From NCBI RefSeq assembly GCF_029784165.1, contig NC_073696.1, forward strand, positions 233,195,771 through 233,259,770: a stretch of DNA of 64,000 nucleotides, read 5' to 3'. The position numbers were made by a program, and so were the translations under genes. The notes under the pieces were generated by a model. It was given only the letters and a program-made list of their open reading frames with translations. It made no database searches and had not been told where the DNA came from. This DNA comes from Wyeomyia smithii. Taxonomy: Eukaryota > Arthropoda > Insecta > Diptera > Culicidae. Each line of letters begins with the position of its first letter. The first letter of the stretch is position 1. Positions 11,617 through 24,060 of the stretch are shown here, one piece after another.

Positions 11617-11766
11617 GTCGACTTGTTATAGCACTGGATTTTAATTATATTTCACAATAAACCAAAAATGTTGTTTCACTTAAATTAAACCAAATCTCAC
11701 GAAAAAAATTACTCACTGAAAATTTCTATTGTAACTGTTTAAAATAGCACAACTCGAAACGACGAC

Positions 11767-11827
11767 CGTGTAGTCGAAAATTCTTTTTGTCAATGACCGC
11801 AAACTGACCAACGCTAGGGCTTTTATA
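11767..11827 (-). promoter_or_regulatory. gt: Candidate giant core promoter: TATA, Inr and DPE
   Basis: On the minus strand a perfect TATAAAA (11827-11821) lies 33 bp upstream of an initiator-like TCATTG, whose A is at 11794. Counting that A as +1, positions +28 to +32 (11767-11763) read GGTCG, which fits the insect downstream promoter element RGWYV. A second initiator-like TCAGTT (A at 11805) has no DPE at the right distance. The resulting 5' leader would be about 178 bases. The combination is read from sequence; start-site usage is inferred. Confidence 0.5.
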
Positions 11828-11829
11828 CC

Positions 11830-14110
11830 TGCCACGAACCCTTTTTCACCCACGCAAGCCGGCCGGCCGGTTCGAGAATATGCAAAAATTTTGGCAAAAT
11901 TTGGAAAAGCAAAACTCTTTCACTCTCGCTATCCCGCTTGCCCACGGATCACATGGAAACATGCCGAACTGCTCTGATAGACACGGAGAAAGTGTGAAAC
12001 AAAACGAAGGTTAAAGGATCGACGAGGGAGAGAGCAAACGAATGCAGCTTGAAAAGGGTCACGCACTTGCCTACTTGGATTTAGCGGGCCTCTTCCTTGT
12101 GAAGCTCTCCCTTTCTCGCATTTGTTGACTATTGTCGCTGCTGCCGTTAGCCCAAAGGACACACTTGCCTGTGACTTTTTGCGGTCCCTTCCTAAGTTCT
12201 ACCGTTCTCGTGCGGATGAAAATGGAAAAGCAGGAAAACGATGTGGAAGAAAATTGGAGATTCTCTGACCCGAGTTTTTCGGATGCTGCAAATTCTAAAT
12301 TCAATCCACTAACAATGTGTACTGAGTCAATTTTTGTTTGGTTTAGAATATCGATTTTTTGTCGGGACACTATTCTAGGGTCAGCGCTCTTATAGTTGCT
12401 CTCAGTATTTTTGATTTAAGAAATCGTACCCAGACTAGTCGACAATAGATGCGTTCCCTCCGACGCCTGTCTCATAATAATTCGAACGGGACGAAGGAAT
12501 CCCGTTCGTTCGATCGGGTGAAAGGGAAACACCCGACCGAACTAGGAAGAGCAAACACAGAAAGAACCCTTTCTAATGAAGTGGGGGTGGATCCGGTCCG
12601 GAGCTAGAGACCACAGAGCAGCGTATTGTGTACAGTCAGTGAACGAGTGAAAAAGGGTCACACGCCAGATCCGTGAGAATTTGTTTGCATTGAATTGAGT
12701 TCTAAATATGCATGCATCATCAAAGGACGATGCGGACCAGCTCTTGGGTCGGAAAGGTTTTATTGATTTGTTTTTCTCGCTCTGCCAAAGCGTGTGCGTT
12801 TCCCATACGACCGAAAGACCGCGTTGATTAGAGCGACATTTGCGAATAACGTCTAAGAAAGGGGTTTATCGCAGGTCATGTATGTTTCGGCTCAGGCGCT
12901 GCTACCTTTAACGGTCAGCTCTTCGCCCGACCAGGAACAAATAAAATCGGATTTCTTTGTTTGGTTCCGTAATTTGGAAGAGACAGCTTTAGTTTACAAA
13001 ACTGACAGGTAATTTACGACGGGCCGTGTGAAATTTGTTTTTTTTTTTGAAATTCTACGTGGATGACTGGATGGGAGAATACGTGTGAGACGTCCTGTAG
13101 TAAACCACAGTGACTAGGAAACTTCGGTTTTTGGTGGAAGCAAGCTTCTGTTGAATATAACTAAGACTGTGTGAGAACCAAACTGATTACTCATGGGAAT
13201 GTAATCATTGCGGCGATAGTTGATGGATATAGTTATAGTGTCTTAGTTGGAACTGCAACAACAATATTTCGTAGAAAGTTGTTTTTTGTTTCAAAATATT
13301 CTCACAGGTTTTGCTAGAATATAAATGAAAAAACATGTCGACCAGTCAAATGTTAGATAATGATCCTTCGGACATTGAATACATGAATAGCGTTTCAACG
13401 CATTGTTACGGGAACACTGGATTGGTCTCAATAAACTTTCTAACAGTTCTTCAAAACAACAATGACGTGTGATCGAATGAAGGATTTTTTTTATTTATAA
13501 TAACAACTAATTTCACAACAGCCGAAAGGGGTTGATTGCAATCAAATATTTCTGCAATTTTCGCCGCCAGGCTTGCACGTGCCAATTTGATATTATAGTC
13601 GGACATCTGCACTCTATAACTTATTTAATTCAATTACCTACCTCAGAAAACAAAATTCGCGCATTGTTTTATACGGTTACAACGGGACTCGTTCAGCAGG
13701 CAACCAAAGTTTTTTTTATCACTAGCGGACCACTTTTTATTTAAATCACTAAACAAAATCACTCACTACACTTAGAATACTTTAATCTTTGAAATGTTCA
13801 TCTCAAATTTCCTAAAACAAGCTTGAATTAGCAGAAATATATGAGATGAATTTCTACAATTCCTAAGTTTCAACTGTATGTATTTTCACCTGTTTTAACT
13901 GCGTTGAAGAAAATCAAAAGTTGACAAATCATACTGCAAATGTTGGATTATTTGACATAAATTTACAGCACTGTAGTGGTTACCTAGGTTACCAGTTTTG
14001 CACGTAAACAACTGCAGCGGATATCTACGTAACCTACTACGACGGGCTGCGGCTACGTTCATTCATGATAACGTGATTCATTCATGATTAACAGTGTGTT
14101 AATATGGGGG
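11830..14110. other. Upstream DNA of giant, no gene recognised
   Basis: This region precedes giant in transcription order and could hold its enhancers, but no binding-site cluster can be demonstrated by eye. Two adjacent perfect hairpins stand out: CGAACGGGA paired with TCCCGTTCG (12483-12508) and TCGGGTG paired with CACCCGA (12514-12536). The open frames of 77-99 codons around 12000-12400 have no recognisable domain. A tandem ATTCATGAT-type repeat sits at 14059-14092. Confidence 0.4.
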
Positions 14111-14115
14111 CGTCG

Positions 14116-15221
14116 CACAGAGGAGTAACTCGAGTGGAAACCTGGCCAAAATTATTTTCGCGGCTATTTAGCAATATTTTGGGAAATATTCAAGTGAGAA
14201 GTGGAAGTGACTGGTTCGAGTACTGTATCAAGGAATAACTCTAAATGTCACACACACAACTTAATGTTTACATTTATATAGCCTATGTGTCTTTATTAAT
14301 GTTAGTGAGCAGATGAAGTAATACGCTCGTATGATTTGTTGTCGCAAAACGGGCAGCGAAACAAATCGAAGAATTTACCAGAAAAATGATGTAGCAAAAT
14401 ATCTTCATTTAGAATTATCAATTTGATGCTCACAGATTATATGATGCCTCGTGGAACCTACGTAGGTTGGAAAAAGCTTTTTGTACGAAGTGTTATGTAC
14501 CCGGATTATTGATTATGTGCATCAAGTTATTTTTAAGTAGCCTTAAATTAGTTGAAATTCATTCACCAAACTAATCTCATTTCATCTTTGTTTAGCTGAA
14601 ACACTATTTTAAGCGTGAGGCAGGTACCCATCAGGTTTTGTTTTAATTTCCCGTGTACGCGTGAACACTTAACGTCAAAATTCGTCATAAACAACATTTT
14701 TTAAACGGTTCGCAAATGTCAATCCGGACGTTACCGGATGAGATATTTGCAAGGATATGTTCGTGATGTTATGAACTTCCATTCACCCGATGATTATATG
14801 ATCGGATTCCGCGAGATTTGATAACTTTTTTAATATTGAAAACGCTCGCAAATACGTAAAAATCACTAATTTAGAAAACTTCTTAAGAGTAGCTATGATT
14901 TTTAATTGCGGATTTTCTATCAACCGGTTTATTAGCATTGAACATAAAGAACTCATTTGCTGCAAAATATTGATCAATTGTCATTTTTTATGCCTGGCAC
15001 AACTTGTTACTATAAATGATTCGATTCCCAAAAAAATGCTTGAAAATTTGTCAACGTTTACAGCGCTCCCAGCTCATGATAATACCGTTTAACATTCATC
15101 AAGTGATGGCATTTTGTGAAGCTTTTATTTAAGCAGCAGAAAAAAATATAGCGGCTCCAGAAAGCGAAAAATAAATTTCTTCTTATTTTGGCCAGCTATT
15201 TGTTCTAGGTACTCCTCTGTG
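14116..15221. mobile_element. Transib-like non-autonomous transposon (1,106 bp)
   Basis: The ends are inverted: CACAGAGGAGTA at 14116 and its complement ending at 15221. They are flanked by the direct 5-bp repeat CGTCG (14111-14115 and 15222-15226). Transib elements are known for 5-bp GC-rich target duplications close to CGNCG and for CAC-starting termini related to V(D)J recombination signals. Both ends have heptamer CACAGAG, exactly 23 bp of spacer, then CCAAAATTA (left) or CCAAAATAA (right), a layout like a 23-RSS. The interior is AT-rich with only short frames and no recognisable transposase. Family assignment is inferred from the ends and target duplication. Confidence 0.7.
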
Positions 15222-16166
15222 CGTCGTGGGATGAATTATTGAGCAGTGAATCAAGTTTTGAGATGGATATGAAAGCGTTGTGAAAAATGGTTTGTTTCAC
15301 AAAATTCAGGATAAATCTAGCTAATTTTACTAAATATACGATGCTAAACGATTTCATAAGAGCACGTAAGCATGTTTAGTTTATTTGTTCAACGATTTCG
15401 TGAAAATTTGGTGTTTAATCCGTGCATTCTTCGTGAATATCGGCTTAATGAGATGAATAATGGAGCAGTTCCCCTACATAAGGTTGTTTGTTATATTGAA
15501 TGCATTTTTGCATTCCAGAGTAATCGCAAGTCATTAGTTCGAAACAAACTTCTCATCTTCAATAATTCTTTAGGTTATAGATGCAAATGTTACGATAGAC
15601 TATGTTGTGTTGATATGTTTATGTGAATATTTTTCAACTAGCACTAATAAAACAAAATGGCCCTAAAAGATTCAAAATAGTGTCTAGGATCGAGGTCAAG
15701 GGTTGTTTTCTAGAAATCAAAAGTCCTATGTTGGATTTCAATTTTTTCAAATGATTTTCGACCTCTTGGTATCATGGTTTCGAAAATAATCATGGGGGCC
15801 GTTTTGGGCAGTTTTCCAAAAATCAGAAATTGCCACCGTGGTTTCAAAAAAATTGTATCTGGGGTCAATTTTTGTCTTTTGTGCATCATTCCGATCATTT
15901 TCAAATGGTTCCAGGAAGAAACGGTTGTTTTACGGATTTTTCTCGGGGACAAAAAAGTTCATATTTTTTCACAATTTAAAGATTCTAAACGTATAAACAA
16001 ACAAATTTTTTTCTTCAGTATTTGTCATCATTTTATGGAAATAATTTCCAACTATTTTTGGCAATTTTCTTTTGTCGTTTAAATGTCTTCCAGACAATAT
16101 ATTTCTTTCATATTGCTGAGGATATTTCACAACAAATTTATGAGTTAACATTAATTTTATGATTTA

Positions 16167-16457
16167 GGGCATCCTTAACAGTGCGGTACTATTTAAGCTG
16201 TTATGGCGTCTGTGTACAGCGCGGCTATTTTGCTCACCCACCCGTTTTCACACCAGTCGTTGCTATCGTCTCTGTTTGACGTTTCATCCAGCATAAACCT
16301 TTAGCAGCGCTGTCATCGGGCTGCCAAATTTAAGAGCGCGATGCTTCCCGGAGGCCCGGCTACTATTTCTCTAGCGCGTTTAGCAGCGACCGGTACGGTA
16401 TGAAGTCATGATAGAGCGTTGCCAAACGGATATAGAAGCGCACCGTTAAGGATGCCC
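16167..16457. mobile_element. Harbinger-type MITE, 291 bp
   Basis: Inverted termini GGGCATCCTTAACAGTGCG (left) and the complement of GGGCATCCTTAACGGTGCG (right) are flanked by TTA on both sides (16164-16166 and 16458-16460). TTA is the usual PIF/Harbinger target duplication. The interior is relatively GC-rich and noncoding. Confidence 0.8.
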
Positions 16458-16819
16458 TTATAGTTAATGAGGTAAAAACTTGTGAAGTAGGCGATGCCTG
16501 AGTAAATAAAGAAAAAAAAAACATTGTATAGAGGGGCACAATGTCGCAAAAGATCATTGGAAAGGGGGAGAGTAACCCTGAAAAAGGGAAATCATGATTT
16601 TTTGTACATTATCAGCGCTTTTTGAATTTTAATTCGATGAATTTCGAGCCCTTAGTCATGTAAGGACGCCAGAATTTGATTTCCCCGATACATGCTATCT
16701 GACACTATTTCCAAATCTAGGATGGTGACTTCCGGCTTGAAAAGTAGTACAAAACTGTGAAAAACATTCATAAATCCCCCATTTAGTGGTATTTTCGGAA
16801 CCACATTGACACTTAGATA

Positions 16820-17700
16820 CCGTGGAATGGGGTGAAATTGATCAGTGGGGTGAAGTTGATCACCTGAAAATTCGTGATAAAAAATACTAATCAAAAAATA
16901 TTGCTCTTACAACACTAGGCAATGTTAAAGTGTCCTTAAACGCAACTTATGCATGATTAACGTACCTGTCAAAGTTAACCCTTGCATGCCCGGAGCAATT
17001 TTTCATATTTTCGAAAAATTCTTCTAACTCAGTCGAAACTCAATCAAATTTGATCAAACAAGTTTCCAAATAACAAAAAAAAGTATTGAATTTACTTAAA
17101 GTAATCTTAGTTGAGGGTTAATTACGTTAAATGTGGAGAAGTGAGTGAAGTTTGATAAAAGCTCAAAAAATGTAATTTTCAACAATGATCATTCCATATC
17201 ATTAAAGATACACTGATGAATTCGTAGGAAACCACAAATTTCTTAATTTCAGAGCTAGTTTTTGAGCTTTTGCAACAAACCGAATTTAAATCGGTCTAAC
17301 GACGATCAAATAAGAGCAAATTCAGCAATAAACAGCTCGTAAACAAAAATAAACAAATTTTAACCTGAAATATCGTTATTTTCGTTTCCAATCTAGCTGT
17401 AAATGATAGTTTTTAGTACAGAAACCATCATTTATCTTTAGCATATCGAAAACAATGCACATTGCCAAAAGAATGTATGGATTGGTTGATCAATTTCACC
17501 CCAATTTACCTCATAGTACCTTATAGAATTATCTAAGTTATCTCATGAAGTAGACGATAGAAATTTCACCAATAGGCTATTGGTTTACTGAAGCACATAC
17601 CAGTACTTGTTTTAAAAATATACTGTTTCGGGAAAAATGTACATGAAGCTAGTTAATTGGAAATTGTTATAAAAAATGATCAATTTACCCCGTTCCATGG
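16820..17700. mobile_element. MITE with TA target site (881 bp)
   Basis: The left end reads CCGTGGAATGGGGTGAAATT and the right end, read inward, CCATGGAACGGGGTAAATTG. TA flanks both sides (16818-16819 and 17701-17702). A TGATCA-plus-ACCCC motif is repeated: twice at the left end, again near 17486-17512, and at the right terminus. No coding capacity. The TA site suggests Tc1/mariner-type mobilisation. Confidence 0.7.
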
Positions 17701-18935
17701 TACCGAAGATCAGTGTCCGACGACCTTTTTAAATTTAAGATGGAACTTTCGGTTTCTGGAAATCTATGAAAATGGATTATTTACTGCAATATGCTTATTT
17801 TTGGAATCAAGATAACGTTCATAGACCAAACATCGATTTTCGACGCTACTTTTATTTCCAAGATGAAGATAATGCTCAAATACTCCTATATGGATATTTT
17901 GACGCCGAGAAATAGGAAATTGATATCTTACATCATTTTTCAATTCGCGACTTCCGGTTTGTGCAAGGCTGTGTAAAACAATACTGAACCGGGACTACCC
18001 CCAAAAACTTGAAACGGATATCTGGTGCCATTTTCAAATCCAAGATGGCGTCTACCGGTATCTAAGAAGCTGTTAAGGTGAAACTCTGTTGAAGCCACAA
18101 ATAGCCGACTTCGAGCAACCACTTTGAATTTTTAAAAGCACAGAACTCGGAAATTATTAATGCATTCCCTTTTAAACGCTAATTTATATTCGCTTCACCA
18201 TGACAAATGCCTTGAAGCGAAAACTGGTGCCCGACGCAATTTGCTGTTCGTCCGATCGAACAAAATTTGATCAAGAACATCGATTGAACAAGACGACGCG
18301 GCATCCATAAATTACTTAACACTCGTAGGGAAAATAAGGGGTACATTTGAGTGTAAGGATTTCAGCAAAAGTTGCACATACCTGTGTGAAACATTGATCG
18401 ATTGTTTGTACTGCTGACGCATACATTGAGTAACAATTCGAGCAGTTTTTTGTTAGGTGGAAGCTGAGATTTTTACGCTCAAAATTGTATAGAAAAAAGC
18501 CACCGTTCTGTTTCACCTTAATTGGTCGCCAGCTGTAGATATCGAAGACAGCTTGATTTTGGTTTGAAACATCCTTATTCTTTTCCATAGCTTTCTAGGA
18601 TTAAATCTCACTTTTCTAAAAAAAAAATGGCAATGCTTTTGAGTTTATAGCGGAAAACTTAGAAAAGTGTTAAAAAAAGCCCCACATGACGGTATTGAAT
18701 ATTTTTGTTTTGAGCCCGAAAACAATGCGAACTAGCTTGTCTAGTTTTGGAGATCCAGATTGGACTCAATTATCCGAAATTTTAGATTTTATTATGCGGA
18801 GTATTTTTTTACTGTTTTTTTTTTAAATATGTATTTGGATAACGCTTGCACAGTAGTGTGTGTAGTTAGGGATGAGCAATAGCATAAGTCGGCAGCGGAA
18901 TGTGATACGATATAGGTTGTGGAACAGTACCACCG

Positions 18936-19008
18936 TCCCCCGTAGTTTAATCGGTCAAAACACCATGCCGGAGACAGGGAGATTGCGGGTTCAAGTCCCG
19001 TCGGGATG
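18936..19008 (+). other. tRNA-like cloverleaf (pseudo-tRNA or SINE head)
   Basis: A perfect internal pol III A box (TAGTTTAATCGG, 18943-18954) and B box (GGTTCAAGTCC, 18988-18998) lie at tRNA spacing. A four-pair D stem (GTTT/AAAC), a 4-of-5 anticodon stem, a 5-base variable loop and a full T stem (GCGGG/CCCGT) can be drawn. However, the acceptor stem has two mismatches and position 33 is C instead of U; the nominal anticodon would be GGA. A working tRNA gene is therefore unlikely, and a tRNA-derived repeat is more plausible. Confidence 0.45.
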
Positions 19009-22000
19009 CGGTATATTCTTCCAAATCTGTATCATATTTCCAGTTCGCTTATTTTTCGTTCTCTCTACTTCACATACTGTCTGCTTAATGAACATGTATT
19101 TGGAAATTCAACTTTATTATCTCTTTCGGCATATTTGTTATTATTTCTGTCCCTTCCGGCATGTTTGGGACATGTCCGAGCTAGGTGAAATTAAGTGTCT
19201 GATCAATTTTTTTTTGCCTCTCAAGACTTTATCCCTTTTGCTCACAGAAATAATTTCTGCATCGTTCAACAAATAATATAACGAAGAAAAATAATGATTT
19301 TACGTTTTTGTGAATTTCGACCAATCTAACATTTTATATTGAACTTGCCCCTAAATATTCAAAAAACTATAGCATTTAGAAGGCAAAAATGTTCAGCATA
19401 TATTTGTATATCATCGAAACACACAACTTTGTAGAGGACACAAAAAGATAGCTTCTACAAGGACCCAGTTATTGCCTAAAAAATTGAAAAATGATCATTT
19501 TTGTGCACCCTAAGATCACAATTAGGCAAAACTAACAGACGAAACCGGCATAGCATGATATATTATTACAATCACTCTGCTAAATTGTTTAGAATGTTTG
19601 TTCCTTCTAGTCTTCATTGCATGATATGCAATTCAAAAAGACCTATTTTTACATTTGGCAACAGCTCGGCCTTTGCAGAAACTATCGTTTCAGTGTCTTC
19701 TACAAAGTTATGTGTTTCGATGATACACAAATATAAGCTAAACATTGTTACCTTCGAAACAGTTTTTTAGATATTTAAAAAAACTAATTTTAAAAACTAC
19801 ACAGTACCAAAAAATGAAATTTACAACTAATACAAATGAAAGCACATAACGATTTCTAGCACATAAAGTGAAAAACATATACAATTTCACACCGTAAATA
19901 ATGTAGAATACAGAATCGTTTTAAGACATGTTAATTTGTACGTTAATTGATATAAACTTAAAGCTTCGAATATAAATATGCATGCAAATTCACAATATAT
20001 TCATTTACTTTGCATGTGAATATAATGCCACACGAAATATTACGTGGTTTCCAATGCTCCATTTATGTGCATTTAAAGTAATGTAAATTTTCTTTACTGT
20101 GTAGACTAATATAAATCGTTACATCTTCAAAACAAGAAGAGTTAGAAGAAAAGTGTCCGCGGCAAAACCTTTTGCTACTACATCATCTACAACTTTGCTG
20201 AGGACACCATTTCTCTAAAGTGCAGGACTAAGAGTTATTATCTGCAGTGCCACTAGGGATGGAGTTCCGAACTGAAACTTATTGTAATTTTTTGAGGTTT
20301 TTTTGTGTACTTCATTTTTCATTACGAAAGCTCTTGTGACACTGTGGACTGCGCTTTGATGAAGATATTGGAAGCCCCATTACAATTTGTCAAAAGTTCA
20401 TTGTTATTAACTAGTTACAGTTACCTCGCTCAAACTGTAGGTACAGTTTATTGTAACCGCTTTTCCAAGATTTTGTCAACGTATTCCGAAAATTAACGGT
20501 TAAGTTCTATCACAATTGAAGGTTCTACCATCTGCGTATTACCTACTTTACAAAAAAATCCAAGACGAAATGAATTGAATTGAATTGACAAGTAAATAAA
20601 TCTGTTGCAATACGGGGACATCGCAGTGACAAAGTTGGACATTTTCTCTCACAACTGAAGAGTAACAAGAAAATAACAAACAATAAACGCCCACAGTAAT
20701 CTGCCTCAACTTCCTCTTTCATAGGGCGAACAAATGATTTTTTTTGTTCATTTCGATCTCCTTCTGAACTCAAAAACCTCCTTTTTTCTTATTCATTTTC
20801 CAAGGACCAGGACATTGTTTCTTCGAGCTCTAAGGCATGATGCATTCAAGTGGAAAATATGTTATCAACCACTTTTCGCTTGAGTAAGTATCACAACAAT
20901 GGCGTGATGCCTTGCCAAGCTGGTCCGGGAAGTCCGGTTCTGGTTTTCTGCTTTTGAGATGCAAAGACCTCGACAGACCAAAGCAGCCCGTGATCGATGG
21001 TGAGTGGTCGTTGCGCGTGAGCCTCTAATTGAGATTAATCCTATTTTGGGCGGCCGGTTTGAACGGAAATTCGTTCCGTCGCACTTCTGGCCGGAAAATA
21101 ATGCATCAATCCGTGCAAGACCTGGCGAAAGGATTATATACCCATTATGCCGAGTCGGAAGAAACAAAACTAAATCTCGTACATTTTGGAAATGCTATTA
21201 TATTGGTGCTGCCATATGGTGAAGCGTGAAAAAGGATTAGGAGATAATTTCATAATTGTTGGGGTAGGTAGAAATGGAAAATTGCACCGCTTCCGTTCGC
21301 AAAGAGATCGCTAACGTTTTGATAACATATGGATCCGCTCTGAGTGCCGGTTAGAAACTTTCAAAGGTAATGAGATTTTCGTACAATTTAAATCAATCAG
21401 TTTATTTAATTCTTGTACTTTATCGCAAAGTTACATTATTCATATCATAAATAAATTTTTACTTTTAATGAGCATGATAATCTCAAAGATTGCTTCGTCT
21501 AATTTGATAGTAGGCTGCTTTATCGACTTGTTATGAAATTGTTATGTACAAATGATGACAGTCCTAAATAAAGATCATATTTGTATTAATTTTGCATTTA
21601 CAGCCGTCAACTGATGGCTAGTTTAGTGCGTTTCCCAAAGCAAAACGTATAGAAGCAACCTACCGAATTTGTCATGAATGAGTTTGGATTACGATTACTT
21701 ACGACTACGAGTTTAGGAACGCATGCATGACGAAAAGAACAACAGCCCGTTGCTACCTGGCGCAACCTGACAACCGCTTATTTCGGTGTTATCTTCGCTC
21801 GGTAAATCTAAAGCCGATAAATGCAAATTTTCGGTGTCTTTCCTCTGCCGAATGTCATGCGTCGTACCCGGGGTCACATAATCTGATTATATGATTATTA
21901 TTGTAAAAGGACCAACGAATGTCCTTTGCCGGTAGTTTTTGGCTTTTCCAATGCGTTTACCGAAAAGAATAACGGCTTTCCCTTGAATAACGCTCGCTTT

Positions 22001-23504
22001 CACTTGTCATCGAAGCGCAGCAAATTCCCTTTGACGGTCACTTCCGTGAGAAATCATGTCTCCATCTCTGCCAGATATTAGGTGAATACCGGTAGCCAAA
22101 AGACATGGGAAGAGATATGAATTACTAACCAAAGTCGGACAAAGTCATCGATCATCGATCATACATTATGATAGACGAACTTCCGGGCATTGTGTAATTA
22201 AGCGTGAAAGCAGCAAACGTCTTTCTTTATCTGCATAATTGTCATGTGGGTGGCAGAACTGTACAAGATAAACAGTTATCCATTCCATCATACCTGAGGC
22301 GATTGTTTCTACGGTCCATAACTGCAAGCAGGTGACACCCGATAGACTTGGTAGACCGGTTAAATATTTGTGGAACCCAGCAGTGTAAATACACGCACCT
22401 TTGGACACCACTGACGCCGTCGTTTCGTCGTTCTATGCAAGGAATCTGCTAATAAAACGTCTTTGTTTACCTCATATTTTGCATATACCGGCAGTCATTA
22501 GGAAATGAAAGTATGAAAGCAAGTTTTGACGCAACAGTGTATTGTTCCGTGCCGGATTCTTATGTAACTAATATTTATGCCTGTCTAGTCCGTCAGAACT
22601 GGTTTTCAATCCGTTCCCACGATCGAAAATAAGTGTACCTTTTTGGTTTATAAATAAATGGCACACCGCACCCGTTTGAAACGAGTGCAGGGTTCCTCGC
22701 TTTCGCTGTGCTGAAGTCACCACCAATTAATACCTTAGAGCTGGAAAGCAGGGCGACATCAATGCAACGTACGACGACGAGCTTGATGAAGATTAACGGT
22801 ACACTTCAGATTTCATTCTCGGTTTTTGTCGCACCTATCAAGCTGCATCTAAAGTCAATCGAGCGCAGCCTGATATACCGTTTTTACCATCAATTAAGTG
22901 TTGATTTGCAACGCCCTTTCTCACAGTTGACAATCGAACAAAAAATGCGAAATCCACTATGAATAGGACTAAAAACCAATAAAAGGTGAACCTTTTTTTT
23001 TCACCCCCGGCTTGATTCGATTGCCTGCACATGCCTTTGGATAAATAAATAAACACTTCTGAAATAGAGAGCAGCTCTGGGCTGGCTGCCTGATCGGGCT
23101 GAAGAGTTTGCGACAGTGGGGGTGACTGTGACAGGATTAAAAGTGAAAGCATCCAGGATGGGAAGGGTTATCGCTCATTACTACTGTTTCGCATTGCAGG
23201 CTGTTGTCTACACGTTATAACTGTTCGGTCACATGCTGCCACTTCGAATGAGGGTGATGCATGTGTATCCCCGAGCCGAAGGAACGCCATATCTAGGCAA
23301 ATAAGGTAGATTCGAACAAGGAAGTGTAGACACAGCGCATGCACCAATTTTCGTTGTAGAATTTCGGTAGGAAGTGTTGATGGCTGGGAATTCTCGATGA
23401 ATTTGATGGATTATTACAAAAGTTTTAGATATAATATGCTCATTAGAAGTTGAAAAAGCAGACTGGAAAGTAGAAATTATCTCCAGTACTTTCCAGTATT
23501 ATAT
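19009..23504. other. Intergenic DNA, no gene recognised
   Basis: About 4.5 kb of AT-rich sequence. Frames up to roughly 130 codons (18872-19276, 20865-21167, 22838-23152) lack recognisable domains and consistent splice structure. No inverted termini with a target duplication were found. Confidence 0.4.
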
Positions 23505-24060
23505 AAAAACCTAAATTAATCCACCTAGCGGTCAGACCCAGCCTTTCTCATTCAAACTTTTATTTGTTTAAATAGATTTACATGAACGCTTCAATCCAAT
23601 AAATGTATATTCACTCTTTAGGTTCTAAAATATTGAAGTTGTAATCTATACATATAAAAAGTCAAGCCAGTCTGTCTGTCTATCTGATCCATATAGGCTC
23701 GAAAACTACCTAACCGATCGAAGTGAAAATTTGTATTAAGGGGTTTTTGGTGCCGATAAAGGTTCCTATGATAGTTTGAGACCCCTCCCTCTTCTGGAAG
23801 GGAGGGGTCCCATACCAATGAAACATAAATTTCTGCACAACTCAAGAACAAACCAAGCAAATGAAACCAAAATTGGCATGTGGATGTTTTAAGGGGTAAC
23901 AAATATGTCAATACTAGTTGGACGCCCCTCCCTTTTCTGAAAGGGAGGGGTTCCATACAAATAAAACACACATTTCTGCACATCTCGAGAACTAATCAAC
24001 TAAATGGAACCATATTTGGCAGTTGAATGTTTTTAGTGGTAACGAATATGTTCCATAAAT
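23505..24060 (+). repeat. Family A tandem units, left arm
   Basis: About three ~150-bp units. Two carry a perfect hairpin such as CCCCTCCCTT/AAGGGAGGGG, followed by a TTTCTGCAC and TCGAGAACTAATCAA-type segment. Counterparts lie inverted at about 41040-41736. The long minus-strand frame over it is created by the repeat. Confidence 0.6.

Larger units (their letters stand above)
15640..18110. repeat. Eroded copy of the ~110-bp 'acttccgg' repeat family (family B), with two MITE insertions
   Basis: Segments such as GGATGGTGACTTCCGGCTTG (near 16720), GATGGAACTTTCGGTTTCTG (near 17740) and AAGATGGCGTCTACCGGTAT (near 18043) are diverged versions of the unit that is tandemly repeated at 24060-25150. 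Units are too eroded to count. Two MITEs (16167-16457 and 16820-17700) interrupt it. Confidence 0.5.

Noticed and set aside
23618..23983. 121-codon minus-strand frame with Cys/Pro-rich repeats
   Set aside because: It follows the period of family A tandem units and a similar frame appears inverted at 41343-41630; no domain and no start context.
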